This document shows, in pieces, positions 45,274 through 52,873 of a stretch of DNA of 64,000 nt; the stretch's first letter is position 1; the number at the start of each line of letters is the position of its first letter. Made by a program: the position numbers and the translations under genes. This DNA is from Janthinobacterium sp. 61 (GTDB lineage: Bacteria > Pseudomonadota > Gammaproteobacteria > Burkholderiales > Burkholderiaceae_D), in NCBI RefSeq assembly GCF_002846335.1, contig NZ_PJMQ01000001.1:2480001-2544000 (forward strand), given 5' to 3'. The notes beneath the pieces are model-generated. The model ran no database searches and had not been told where the DNA came from. It saw only the letters and a list, made by a program, of their open reading frames with translations.

Positions 45274-45708
45274 ATGCAACTCCATGGTTTTTCCATCGTC
45301 AAAGGTTTAACTAAGATCTTGCTTGAAGGGCAAGAACTTGACCTGCACAACGATTACGAATTCAGGCATCTCGACTACTGCATCGCTACGCGGCGGCTGC
45401 AGCTGCATTGGGTACGCCATGCCGGCCACTGGGTCAGGCCATCCATGCCCCCGGCGCTGACACTGGTTTGCGCAGGCGTGCATATGCTGAAAATCCGGGA
45501 ATCCGGCGACGATGAGCATGCCAACGGGGAAAAATGCCTTTCCTCGATCGGCTTCCTGTGGAATGCCATGCGCGATGACATGGATGGCGTCGCGTCGCAT
45601 GCAGCGAGCGAAGGATGCACGGATCTCTCGTGCATTTTCATGAGTGGCTTGAGCATCAAGATTGCCGCCATCGAAGCGCGCATCACAACCACGACAACAT
45701 TCAGGTGA
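45274..45708 (+). CDS. Hypothetical protein (144 aa)
   Basis: A 144-residue soluble protein starting MQLHGFSIVKGLTKILLEGQ. It has five cysteines and a central WVRHAGHWVRPSMPPALTLVCAGVH block. Base composition is less GC-rich than neighbouring genes and no ribosome site is obvious before the ATG, so expression is uncertain. No family recognised. The next gene starts four bases after its stop. Confidence 0.55.
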   Translation: MQLHGFSIVKGLTKILLEGQELDLHNDYEFRHLDYCIATRRLQLHWVRHAGHWVRPSMPPALTLVCAGVHMLKIRESGDDEHANGEKCLSSIGFLWNAMRDDMDGVASHAASEGCTDLSCIFMSGLSIKIAAIEARITTTTTFR

Positions 45709-45712
45709 CACC

Positions 45713-46417
45713 TTGCAGCATCAAGCGCTCTACGCCCTCGCCGGCAGTCTCAATTCCCTCTTCATCGTCGTCAGCCTGCTTGGTCTGTGGTCGCAGCTGC
45801 AAAAGATCTGGCGGCGCAAGCACGATGCCGGCATCGGCGCGGGCAAGACGACGGACATCCTTTCCATCAACCAGTTCACCGTCAGCTTCCTCGCGTACTG
45901 CGCGTTCTTTGTGTACGGCTATTCGATCACGCCGTTCAACCACTACATCGTCTGGCCCCGTTTGATCGCCTCCCTGATCGCGCTGGCCATCCTGTATGAA
46001 ATCGCCCGCGACCGCCGTAGCCTGGCCTCGCGCAATGCGCTGCTGGCCTGCATGCTGCTGCTGTGCGCGGGGGTGGCGGGGCTGGCCTTCGGCCCCACCT
46101 TCAGCGACGAAAAGCGCGTGATCTCGCAAAGCCTGATCGTCGCCGTCACGGTGCTGCTGGCGCAGGGCTATGCGCATCAGATCCGCCTGATCTGGCGCTC
46201 GGGCAAGACGGGCGCCGTGTCGCTGAAAATGAGCCAGTTCATCCTGGCGATGGATATCAGTACCATCTTCTTTGCCTGCGTCATGGGACTGAAAACAGGC
46301 TGGCCATTGCTGCTGCTCGCCTGCGTCAGCGCCACGACCAAACTGATCATCATGTGGCTGTTCCGCTGGGAAAAGACCAGTCCCGCCGCACAGGTGAAAC
46401 GGCAGGCGCCGGCCTGA
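45713..46417 (+). CDS. PQ-loop family membrane protein
   Basis: A TTG at 45713 with an AGGTGA ribosome site 5-8 bases upstream gives about 234 residues starting with QHQALYALAGSLNSLF; there is no ATG nearby. Six to seven spans are visible, with a PQ-loop-like duplicated pattern (SLLGLWSQLQKIWRRKHDAGIGA and AQGYAHQIRLIWRSGKTGAVSLKMSQF), as in SWEET/PQ-loop transporters. The substrate is unknown. Confidence 0.75.
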   Translation: MQHQALYALAGSLNSLFIVVSLLGLWSQLQKIWRRKHDAGIGAGKTTDILSINQFTVSFLAYCAFFVYGYSITPFNHYIVWPRLIASLIALAILYEIARDRRSLASRNALLACMLLLCAGVAGLAFGPTFSDEKRVISQSLIVAVTVLLAQGYAHQIRLIWRSGKTGAVSLKMSQFILAMDISTIFFACVMGLKTGWPLLLLACVSATTKLIIMWLFRWEKTSPAAQVKRQAPA

Positions 46418-46459
46418 GGCTAGAATGGTGGCCTTGCCACCTTTGTTGAAAGAGCCGCC

Positions 46460-46822
46460 ATGCAGCTGTCCCCCGCCATCCCCATCCTGCGCAGCTTTTC
46501 CGAAGCCAAGGCGCGCGAGTTTTACCTCGATTTTCTCGGTTTTACCCTGGACTGGGAACATCGCTTCGAGCCCACGGCACCGCTGTACCTGCAGGTGACG
46601 CGGGGCGAACTGGTGCTGCACCTGAGTGAGCACTACGGCGACGCCACGCCCGGTGCGGCGCTGCTGATCCCCGTCGATGACATCGCCGCCCTGCACGCGG
46701 AGCTGCAGGCAAAGGATTACCCGTATGCGCGGCCCGGCATCCGCGACGAGGACTGGGGCCGCATCCTGGAAGTGGCGGACCCGTTCGGCAACAAACTGCG
46801 CTTCTGGCAAACAACGCAATAA
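46460..46822 (+). CDS. VOC/glyoxalase-fold protein, bleomycin-resistance-like
   Basis: 120 residues with the beta-alpha-beta-beta-beta pattern of the vicinal oxygen chelate fold. PILRSFSEAKAREFYLDFLGFTLDWEH and the C-terminal ILEVADPFGNKLRFWQT are characteristic, with the final glutamate and aspartate pattern as in metal-binding or ligand-binding members. Dimeric resistance proteins of this class sequester drugs; many are of unknown function. Confidence 0.85.
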   Translation: MQLSPAIPILRSFSEAKAREFYLDFLGFTLDWEHRFEPTAPLYLQVTRGELVLHLSEHYGDATPGAALLIPVDDIAALHAELQAKDYPYARPGIRDEDWGRILEVADPFGNKLRFWQTTQ

Positions 46823-46860
46823 CGCTCGCTCCCCGTTCAGCGCGCGCATCTCCGCCTACA

Positions 46861-47091
46861 GGTTCGCCAGCATACCTGCAGGCGCAGGGCACGCCCGACG
46901 AACTGCCACGCCACCGTTGCATCGACAGCGGCCGCCTGCGCGTGGTGCTGGCCGACTATGCGCTGGCGCCGGCCGACCTGTACGCCTGCTACCCGAGCCG
47001 CCACCAGTTGCCCGCCAAAGTGCGCGCTTTTATCAATTTTCTCGGCCAGCAGTTGCAGCCGGAAGCGGCCACGGCAGCCGAATCAGGTTAA
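46861..47091 (+). pseudogene. Remnant of a LysR-type regulator (internally deleted)
   Basis: Frame from 46861 to the TAA at 47089 reads GSPAYLQAQGTPDELPRHRC, then directly DSGRLRVVLADYALAPADLYACYPSRHQLPAKVRAFINFL. The first part matches the early effector domain of LysR proteins and the second its C-terminal end; about 80 residues in between are missing, as is the whole DNA-binding domain. There is no start codon. I read it as a decayed relic. Confidence 0.75.
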
Positions 47092-47096
47092 ACTAC

Positions 47097-47118
47097 AATA
47101 TTGCGATATGGCAATATT
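47097..47118. promoter_or_regulatory. Dyad AATATTGC/GCAATATT before the MotA-like gene
   Basis: A perfect 8-bp inverted repeat with a 6-base spacer, directly upstream of the GAAGGAG ribosome site (47121). It could be an operator or a leader hairpin controlling the MotA-like gene. Confidence 0.5.
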
Positions 47119-47133
47119 TTGAAGGAGTAAGTT

Positions 47134-47997
47134 TTGCTAGTCATACTCGGATTTCTCGTCGTGCTGTTTTCCGTCTTCGGCGGCTTCGCCTTGCAGGGCG
47201 GCCACCTGGCGGCCCTGTTCCAGCCGCTGGAGCTGCTGATGATCGGCGGCGCCGCGCTGGGCACCTTCTTTGTCGGCAACGATGCCAAGGCCATCCGCGC
47301 CACGTTCGCCGCCCTGCCCACCCTGTTCCACGGCTCGCAGTACACGAAGGCGCGCTACATGGAACTGATGGGGCTGATGTATGAAATCCTCAGCAAGATC
47401 CGCAAGGAAGGCTTGATGTCCGTCGAGGACGATATCGACGATCCGTACCGCAGTCCCATCTTCGTGAAATACCCGTACACCCTCGGTGACGAGCACATCC
47501 TGGAATTCATCACCGATTACCTGCGCCTGATGGTGTCGGGCAATATGGATGCCTACCAGATCGAAAACCTGATGGATAACGAGATCGAGACGCACCATGA
47601 AGATGCGGAAATGCCGATCCAGACGATTTCGCAGCTGGCCGACGCCATGCCAGCCTTCGGCATCGTGGCCGCCGTGATGGGCGTGGTGCATACCATGGCA
47701 TCCGTCGGCTTGCCGCCGGCCGAGCTGGGCGTGCTGATCGCGCAGGCGCTGGTGGGCACCTTCATCGGCATCTTGCTGGCCTATGGCTTCATCGCCCCGC
47801 TGGCCAGCTTGCTGCGCCGCAAGCACCATGAAACGGCGAAGATGTACCAGTGCGTGAAAGTGACCTTACTGGCCAGCCTGAACGGCTATGCGCCGGCGCT
47901 GGCCGTGGAATTCGGTCGCAAGGTGATTTCCGCCACGGAACGCCCTTCGTTCAGCGAACTGGAAAACCACGTGCGCCAGGTGCGCACGAAGAACTGA
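47134..47997 (+). CDS. MotA-like flagellar motor stator protein (orphan)
   Basis: 287 residues, four spans with the proton-channel pattern of MotA: MLVILGFLVVLFSVFGGFALQGG, the cytoplasmic loop with EDDIDDPYRSP, and the paired late spans AMPAFGIVAAVMGVVHTM and LVGTFIGILLAYGFIAPLASLLRRKHH. The only plausible start is TTG at 47134, with a GAAGGAG ribosome site. No motB gene follows, although motA and motB are nearly always adjacent. It may serve as an alternative stator or pair with a MotB encoded elsewhere. Confidence 0.88.
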   Translation: MLVILGFLVVLFSVFGGFALQGGHLAALFQPLELLMIGGAALGTFFVGNDAKAIRATFAALPTLFHGSQYTKARYMELMGLMYEILSKIRKEGLMSVEDDIDDPYRSPIFVKYPYTLGDEHILEFITDYLRLMVSGNMDAYQIENLMDNEIETHHEDAEMPIQTISQLADAMPAFGIVAAVMGVVHTMASVGLPPAELGVLIAQALVGTFIGILLAYGFIAPLASLLRRKHHETAKMYQCVKVTLLASLNGYAPALAVEFGRKVISATERPSFSELENHVRQVRTKN

Positions 47998-48024
47998 TCC
48001 GGCCTGTTTCGCTTGCTCCGCGCC

Positions 48025-48423
48025 TCAGGCTTCCGGTGCCGTCCAGACCAGGTTCCACAGGTGGCCATCGATATCCTCGAAACCCTGGTCATACATGAAG
48101 CCATGGTCCTCGGGCGGATGCGGTATGCGGCCACCTGCGGCAACCGCCTTGGCGATCAGGCTGTCCACCTCTTCCCGGCTTTCGCAACTGAGGCAAATGA
48201 CGAATTCATTGGCTTCCTTTGCATTCACGACTGGTTTGTCGATCAGGGACTGGAAGAACGGTTCGGTCGTCAGCATGGCCTCGATGGCGCCGTCGACGAT
48301 GGTCATGAACGCCGCGTTCTCTCCGCTAAAGCGGGAATTGAAGGAAAAGCCGAGCGCGGAAAAGAAGGCCCTGGATTTGCCCAGGTCCTTCACGGGCAGG
48401 TTGAGGATGATCTGTTTCTTCAT
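48025..48423 (-). CDS. VOC/glyoxalase-fold protein
   Basis: 132 residues, start at 48423 (MKKQIILNLPVKDLGKSRAFFSALGF), the standard opening of this family; the frame runs open further upstream without conserved content. The C terminus GFMYDQGFEDIDGHLWNLVW is characteristic of the group related to bleomycin-resistance and PhnB-like proteins. Function unknown. It is convergent with the MotA-like gene and the last typical chromosomal gene before the cassette-like region. Confidence 0.85.
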   Translation of the reverse strand: MKKQIILNLPVKDLGKSRAFFSALGFSFNSRFSGENAAFMTIVDGAIEAMLTTEPFFQSLIDKPVVNAKEANEFVICLSCESREEVDSLIAKAVAAGGRIPHPPEDHGFMYDQGFEDIDGHLWNLVWTAPEA

Positions 48424-48813
48424 GGCGTTTCCTTGCTGAAGGTGAACTGGGCAATCGGTGCCTCGTCCCTGCGACGGGTGACGGCACACAAAATCGACAC
48501 GCTGGCGAAAAAATAGTTCCTCTAGAATATCAATAAATAATGAAAATGCAAAAAGTGACGGGCAAAACGGCGTGATCGATGGCATGCACGCAAGACTGGC
48601 ATTCTTTCCAACTATGTCTGATTGACCTGTCCGCCGCTGGCAGACTACGGCACGTCAAGACGTTAAATCACCTGATAGCGGCTGTCAGCGCAAGTCTGCG
48701 CGACGACACCTGATACGCCAGTGCGCTTTCGGCCGATTGCTGTCCTTGGCTGCTTTCGCCCCATAGCGGACTGCCATTCCCTGGCTGCAAATTGATGCGG
48801 CCTAGGAACGCGA
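48424..48813. other. Intergenic region holding the left-most attC-like repeats
   Basis: 390 bases without a supported gene. The left 180 are featureless and AT-rich; the right part contains the attC-like repeat at 48606-48668 and a second related segment at 48720-48780 (GTGCGCTTTCGGCCGATTGC and GGCTGCTTTCGCCCC). Confidence 0.5.
48606..48668 (-). repeat. attC-like site B
   Basis: Reading the minus strand, it begins ATTTAAC (RYYYAAC) and ends GTTGGAA (near GTTRRRY), 63 bases. Inner CTGCCAGCGGCGGACAGG matches site A. It follows the stop of the 166-residue gene, where a cassette recombination site is expected. Confidence 0.55.
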
Positions 48814-49314
48814 TTAGAAGACCACTAGCGTCCCATCAGGTAACAGACCACATGGCCAATTGCCGTCGCGATAATTCATCAAAGCGTCAAACCAAAAACT
48901 AGGTTGGGCATTCAAGACTTCCAAGGTAGCCATCCGCACACAATAGATTGCCGAATCTTTAGCCGCTTGTGTGAAGTCGTTCGCCCCAGAGAAAATCGTC
49001 CTGTCGGGCACCACCCTCAATGATTTCAATGCCAACTTGTAGGACTCCAAGACTTCTTGCTGGTACGCAGCTCCATTGTCCTTCAAGATGGTCCTGAGGT
49101 ACTCTCCATGGATCGGGTCGGGTTGATCGCGGGAGCTGGGCAGCCAGTCCATATCTGAAGCAATTTTTGCTAAGCTAGTGTCTAACTCCGCTGGGAAGCG
49201 TGGCCTGTCCCAGGCACTCAAATTCGGGAGAGCTATTTGGCCTTCGCTAGGGTGATAGCTACCTAGTGCGCTAAACCACTGGGCGTTAACGACTGCATGT
49301 CTTATTCTGTCCAT
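48814..49314 (-). CDS. Hypothetical cassette protein (166 aa)
   Basis: 166 residues, acidic, no signal peptide or transmembrane span, starting MDRIRHAVVNAQWFSALGSYHPSEGQIALPNL, an all-alpha pattern with GEYLRTILKDNGAAYQQEVLESYKLALKSL in the middle. An AAGAGG ribosome site lies about 10 bases upstream. No family recognised. It is AT-richer than the surrounding genome and sits between attC-like sites C (before it) and B (after it). Confidence 0.7.
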   Translation of the reverse strand: MDRIRHAVVNAQWFSALGSYHPSEGQIALPNLSAWDRPRFPAELDTSLAKIASDMDWLPSSRDQPDPIHGEYLRTILKDNGAAYQQEVLESYKLALKSLRVVPDRTIFSGANDFTQAAKDSAIYCVRMATLEVLNAQPSFWFDALMNYRDGNWPCGLLPDGTLVVF

Positions 49315-49333
49315 TAATCAACCAGCCTCTTAA

Positions 49334-49471
49334 GTCCAAGCATTTTCTACAAGGCCAGCTCCCGCAGCGATAGAGTCATGCTCTGCGCTTACGTGACTGG
49401 CCGGTTTTGGCCGGTTGCCGCTGTTGGCGGGGTCCGCCCCAAAGCAGACATTCATGACACGACCGTTAACT
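49334..49471 (-). repeat. attC-like site C
   Basis: 138 bases on the minus strand from AGTTAAC to CTTGGAC. Both ends are one base off the RYYYAAC and GTTRRRY consensus. The inner part carries the shared CCGCCAACAGCGGCAACCGG segment, with GGCCAAAACCGGCCAGTCAC. It lies just upstream of the 166-residue gene. Confidence 0.45.
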
Positions 49472-49558
49472 TCCACCCAAGAGGACACGCAAGGCAGGGC
49501 TCACTTGGCGGAAACGCTGGCACAGATGGAGTGCCTTCTTGGTTGCGGAACCGGCTTA

Positions 49559-49927
49559 CTACCACGGTTCAAACTCCAGTCCCGCGTAGCGTTCATGGTT
49601 TGCACCGATGGCGAATGCCTTTTCAATCCACGCTGAGCTTTCACCGATCGTTATAACTACAGTAAATGAGCCTCCCCGAGCGGGTACTGGAAAGTCCACT
49701 GCTACGATCTGCAAGAAACGTGCGTCGTCTACATCGTCAGGTATTCCGTCAATGAAAAAAAACTGAACAGTGTAGTCCTCCTCATCGATTAGCCCGAAGA
49801 AATTGCCTTGAACGCCCCTGCCATCTGCCCAGTGATTGAGCGCTTCGTTAAGCGTTAAATCGCGCGCTGCGGATGATTCCACAACGTCTTCCAGGTCCTG
49901 CCAGTATGCTTTCATTGTATGAACCAT
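49559..49927 (-). CDS. Hypothetical cassette protein (122 aa)
   Basis: Three ATGs in a row precede the gene; the third (49927) has the best ribosome-site spacing (AAAGG, 6 bases). The product of 122 residues is acidic and alpha/beta: MVHTMKAYWQDLEDVVES, NHWADGRGVQGNFFGLIDEEDYTVQFFFIDGIPDDVDDARFLQIVAVDFPVPARGGSFTVVITIGE. The fold pattern recalls immunity proteins of contact or polymorphic toxins, but that is only an impression. It begins 26 bases from the edge of attC-like site A. Confidence 0.68.
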   Translation of the reverse strand: MVHTMKAYWQDLEDVVESSAARDLTLNEALNHWADGRGVQGNFFGLIDEEDYTVQFFFIDGIPDDVDDARFLQIVAVDFPVPARGGSFTVVITIGESSAWIEKAFAIGANHERYAGLEFEPW

Positions 49928-49952
49928 CATCATCCTTTTCGTGTCGCTTGAG

Positions 49953-50050
49953 GTCCAACGCGGTAGCACATCGCAGCTCTAGCTGGGCGCGGTCACTGTC
50001 CGCTCCTGGCCGCTTGCCGCCGTTGGCAGCCCCCTACGCGGACGTTAAAT
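49953..50050 (-). repeat. attC-like site A (best preserved)
   Basis: 98 bases on the minus strand starting ATTTAAC (RYYYAAC) and ending GCGTTGGAC (GTTRRRY), both exact. The inner arms GTCCGCGTAG and CTACCGC are partly complementary. The segment GGCAGCCCCCTACGCGGACG (plus strand) closely resembles the end of Vibrio-type attC sites. It lies between the 81-residue gene (stop 11 bases away) and the 122-residue gene. Confidence 0.6.
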
Positions 50051-50060
50051 CATCGTTTAG

Positions 50061-50306
50061 TTATTCTACGAAAGACAAGGTGCGAACTGCCTGTTCGCTG
50101 CACAGGAATGCTCCTATTTGGTCCTGCGCCGAAGGTGAAAGACCGCTGTATTCTTCGTCCAGCCACGATGTGGCAGTAGCGGTATCCCAAGGGCCGAGTG
50201 AAGCCATGTAGTCATCATACTCATCTTGAATCTCACGCCAAGACGCATACGGTTTCCTAGAAATCAGTACTTCTTTTCTAGTCAGGATAATGTGCACTTC
50301 CGTCAT
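50061..50306 (-). CDS. Hypothetical cassette protein (81 aa)
   Basis: 81 residues, acidic: MTEVHIILTRKEVLISRKPYASWREIQDEYDDYMASLGPWDTATATSWLDEEYSGLSPSAQDQIGAFL. The ribosome site GGGGA lies 8 bases upstream. No family recognised; the size and shape fit small cassette or immunity-type proteins. Its stop codon is 11 bases from attC-like site A, the arrangement expected for an integron cassette read on the minus strand. Confidence 0.65.
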   Translation of the reverse strand: MTEVHIILTRKEVLISRKPYASWREIQDEYDDYMASLGPWDTATATSWLDEEYSGLSPSAQDQIGAFLCSEQAVRTLSFVE

Positions 50307-50359
50307 GAAATATCCCCTATAGAATGCGCTTCACATACGCAAACCAAGTGTCTGCTCTT

Positions 50360-51596
50360 GGCTGCGGATTCAATCGGTCAACGCAACACACTGTTCAAAT
50401 CGTTGAGCCGGTGTTTGGTAGTGTAGCGTCTTCCTGGGGCGCTCGTTTAGTCTTCTGGCTACCGCATCGAGTTGCTCTTGCGAATACGTGGAAATATCCA
50501 ATCCCTTGGGGAAATACTGGCGCAACAGGCCATTGGTATTTTTATTTGAACCGCGCTGCCATGGATTCTGTGGATCGCAGAAGTAGACCTGGATGTCGGT
50601 GGCCAACGTAAAGCGTTTATGCCCAGCGAGCTCGCTGCCGCGATCCCAAGTCAGTGACTTCTATAGTTCTTGGGGTAGCCTGCGGGCATTGTCGATCAAT
50701 GCGTTGACCACCGTTTCGGTATTCTTCGCGGCGACCTTTATCAGCATGACATAGCGCGTCTGGCGCTCAACCAAGGTCACGATCTGGCTGTTGTGGCTGC
50801 CGCATAGCAGGTCGCCCTCCCAATGCCCGGGCACCGCTCGATCCGCTGCCGTCGCTGGACGCTCGCTGATCGACACGGCGTCGACAATTCTGCCGTGGTT
50901 GTCCGTCTTTTGGGTGTGATGACGTGAACGGCGCATGGCGCGCGTCCGGCGTAAATGCTCCAGCAGCTCCTTCTTTAGGGCGCCTCGGGCCTGGATGTAG
51001 AGGCTGCGGTAAATGGTTTCGTGCGACACGTGATACTCCTCGTGGCGCGTGAACAGCTGCTTGAGCCAGCCAGCAATCTGTTCCGGCGACCACTGCAATT
51101 GGAGCTTGCTGGCAACCATGTTGGCCAGCATGTGGCTCTCCGTCAGCTTACAAGGTTTGGGGCAGCGCGCCTGATCCCAAGCATGCTGATCCGCCTGGAT
51201 CGCACGATATGTTTCGCGGCCACCATTGCGCCTGAGTTCCCTGCTGATGGTCGATGGTGCTCGGCCAAGGCGCCTGGCAAGTGCGCGGATGGATACGCCG
51301 GCAACGACGGCACGCGAGACCTCCTCGCGCTCGGCCAGTGTCAGCGCCAGTCTGGAACGGCATCGCGGCGCTGGCCGTATGCCACCAGATTCGGCCAGAA
51401 TCCGCTGTATCGACGAGTGATTCCGATCAAATAGCTGGGCTATCATCTGCAGGGAGTCGCCATGTTTCCAGCGCTCCCACATCAAGGCCTTCTGGCTCTC
51501 GGTGTAATAAATGCGTGGTTTCTGTTTCATCTTCAACACTCCTGTAACCTGGGCGTTTAGGTTAGAGTGTTGCGACCACCGATTGAATCCGCAGCC
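50360..51596 (-). mobile_element. IS30-family insertion sequence (inactive copy)
   Basis: About 1,237 bases bounded by inverted repeats: GGCTGCGGATTCAATCGGT at the left and its complement ACCGATTGAATCCGCAGCC at the right, followed inward by CGCAACAC on both ends. No clear target duplication was found. The transposase gene inside is broken. It is inserted in an attC-like repeat. Confidence 0.85.
50370..51530 (-). pseudogene. IS30-family transposase, amber stop and catalytic Glu lost
   Basis: Start at 51530 (MKQKPRIYYTESQKALMWERW, helix-turn-helix), after an AGGAG site. The frame stays open past residue 280 but contains TAG at 50661-50663 where [18 protein letters not shown] is expected; reading through it, the same frame continues to QYFPKG and the natural stop at 50370. 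The first Asp (HWEGDLL) and second Asp (TWDRGSE) are intact, but the third catalytic residue is Lys in [13 protein letters not shown] where IS30 enzymes have ENTNG. Full length would be about 386 residues. Confidence 0.88.
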
Positions 51597-51694
51597 GGTG
51601 GCCGTCGTTGACAGTTTACCCGGTCATTGACCTGCAAACAAAGCCGACCGGAATTGTTGAACAAATCCGGCTTGGCGCGAGTCCGCTCAGAAGG

Positions 51695-52873
51695 TCAGGA
51701 TTTTTGCGGCAAAATCAGGCCGCTTTGAAACGCCAGCTTTATATCCCTTTCGTGCGAGTAGGCGAAAGATTCCCAAACCTCCCCCGCTTGAAGCTTAGTG
51801 AATGTCTCAATGATATTACGCCGCCACGGGGATGGTCTGGAAGCGACGTATCCATTGAAAAATCGCTGCGCCTGGTCTTGGGTTCCGAAGCACAACAAGA
51901 ATGACAAAGGGGTAGGCGTTGGATCGCAAATGGCGGGAAAACCGCCCCCATACAACGCAAGATGTTCAAGCGCCTGCGGGCGATCGGCGAACAAAGAGAA
52001 CAGCGGCAGGGTGCGTTCGGTGAGCAACTGGCACATCTCCTCGATCGAGGAACGCGCTGTCAAACCCGCCACCTGCCAGATAATGGCGCTGAGATTTTTG
52101 TCGGGCCGACGTAACCCACCAAATAGAACGAAGCCATCGTAACCGGTTCCGGTCCCTCTCTCCGCAAGCCACCTTTTAAGAGCTTTGCTGGCGATGGAAA
52201 GGTCGACCGTCATGCGAACATCGCTGCGGGAATTATAGCGCTCGGACTCGAAGGATACCTGGAAAACAGTGTCCTTATCGGCAGCCATCTTCTTCCAAAC
52301 GGTTCCTGCTTTGTTGGGTTTAAAACCATGCGGCGCGAGAAATTTCCCGACCTCTTGGCAAGCATGAAGAAACTGGGTTTTTGGATCTCGCTGACGGTTG
52401 GCGGGATCGGCCGACCACGCTTGCCATTGGCTGAAGCGCTGGTCGAGGATGGGTTTCAGTTGATCGAATTTCTCCCAGGTATTCTGGACGTGATAGACGC
52501 TGCCATACTCAAAGCCATGCGCGGCGGCGTGGCGGTTGAATACGTCACAATAGTCTTGCATAAAGCTGCCATGCTGTTGGGCGAATGTCGACTTTTCATC
52601 GTAATAGTCAACGGTGAAAGCATTGCCCTGATCGTTGAGATCCTCTTCCCATAGCTTGCCATCGCAAGCATCGATCAGAAATTGAAGTCCGGTAATTTCC
52701 CGACTTGCCAGACGCCTTAGCTCCTCGGGGGAGTCTGTGCGGTGGAAATCGCTCGCCATATCCTGGCTAACCAACCAGGCCAAGAACATGCCGATATGGA
52801 TGCCGCCATTTTCTTCCGGCAAATCATCGGGATATTTCCCGCCAGAATGCCAATCAATCCTGTCATACGCCAT
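51695..52873 (-). CDS. Hypothetical protein with DUF7832- and DUF4304-like regions
   Basis: 392 residues, no signal peptide. The N terminus YDRIDWHSGGKYPDDLPEENGGIHIGMFLAW resembles the DUF7832 opening; around residues 170-260 the pattern FLAPHGFKPNKAGTVWKKMAADKDTVFQVSFESERYN resembles DUF4304. Both are found in proteins near toxin-immunity clusters, but neither has an assigned activity; the family reading is from memory of sequence patterns. It is large for a cassette gene. Its stop is 33 bases from the outer edge of attC-like site E. Confidence 0.68.
   Translation of the reverse strand: MAYDRIDWHSGGKYPDDLPEENGGIHIGMFLAWLVSQDMASDFHRTDSPEELRRLASREITGLQFLIDACDGKLWEEDLNDQGNAFTVDYYDEKSTFAQQHGSFMQDYCDVFNRHAAAHGFEYGSVYHVQNTWEKFDQLKPILDQRFSQWQAWSADPANRQRDPKTQFLHACQEVGKFLAPHGFKPNKAGTVWKKMAADKDTVFQVSFESERYNSRSDVRMTVDLSIASKALKRWLAERGTGTGYDGFVLFGGLRRPDKNLSAIIWQVAGLTARSSIEEMCQLLTERTLPLFSLFADRPQALEHLALYGGGFPAICDPTPTPLSFLLCFGTQDQAQRFFNGYVASRPSPWRRNIIETFTKLQAGEVWESFAYSHERDIKLAFQSGLILPQKS

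Larger units (their letters stand above)
50341..51662 (-). repeat. attC-like site E, interrupted by the IS30 element
   Basis: The left flank AGTGTCTGCTCTTGG and the right flank CCGGTGGCCGTCGTTGACAG join, with the IS removed, into a sequence that lines up base for base with the core of site A (CTGTCCGCTCCTGG-CCGCTTGCCGCCGTTGGCAG). The outer edge at 51656-51662 is GTTGAAC (minus: GTTCAAC), a fit to both end consensus forms. The left outer edge is unclear. Confidence 0.5.

Noticed and set aside
46861..47091. Intact small gene at the LysR relic
   Set aside because: No start codon or ribosome site; the content is two ends of a regulator domain, so a pseudogene is the better reading.
49841..49860. 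GTTAAGCGTTAAAT, which looks like an attC core
   Set aside because: It lies inside the coding part of the 122-residue gene and has no partner end at a fitting distance.
50607..50663. Frameshift in the IS30 transposase
   Set aside because: The two open parts are in the same frame (exactly 18 codons between); the break is a single TAG codon, not a shift.
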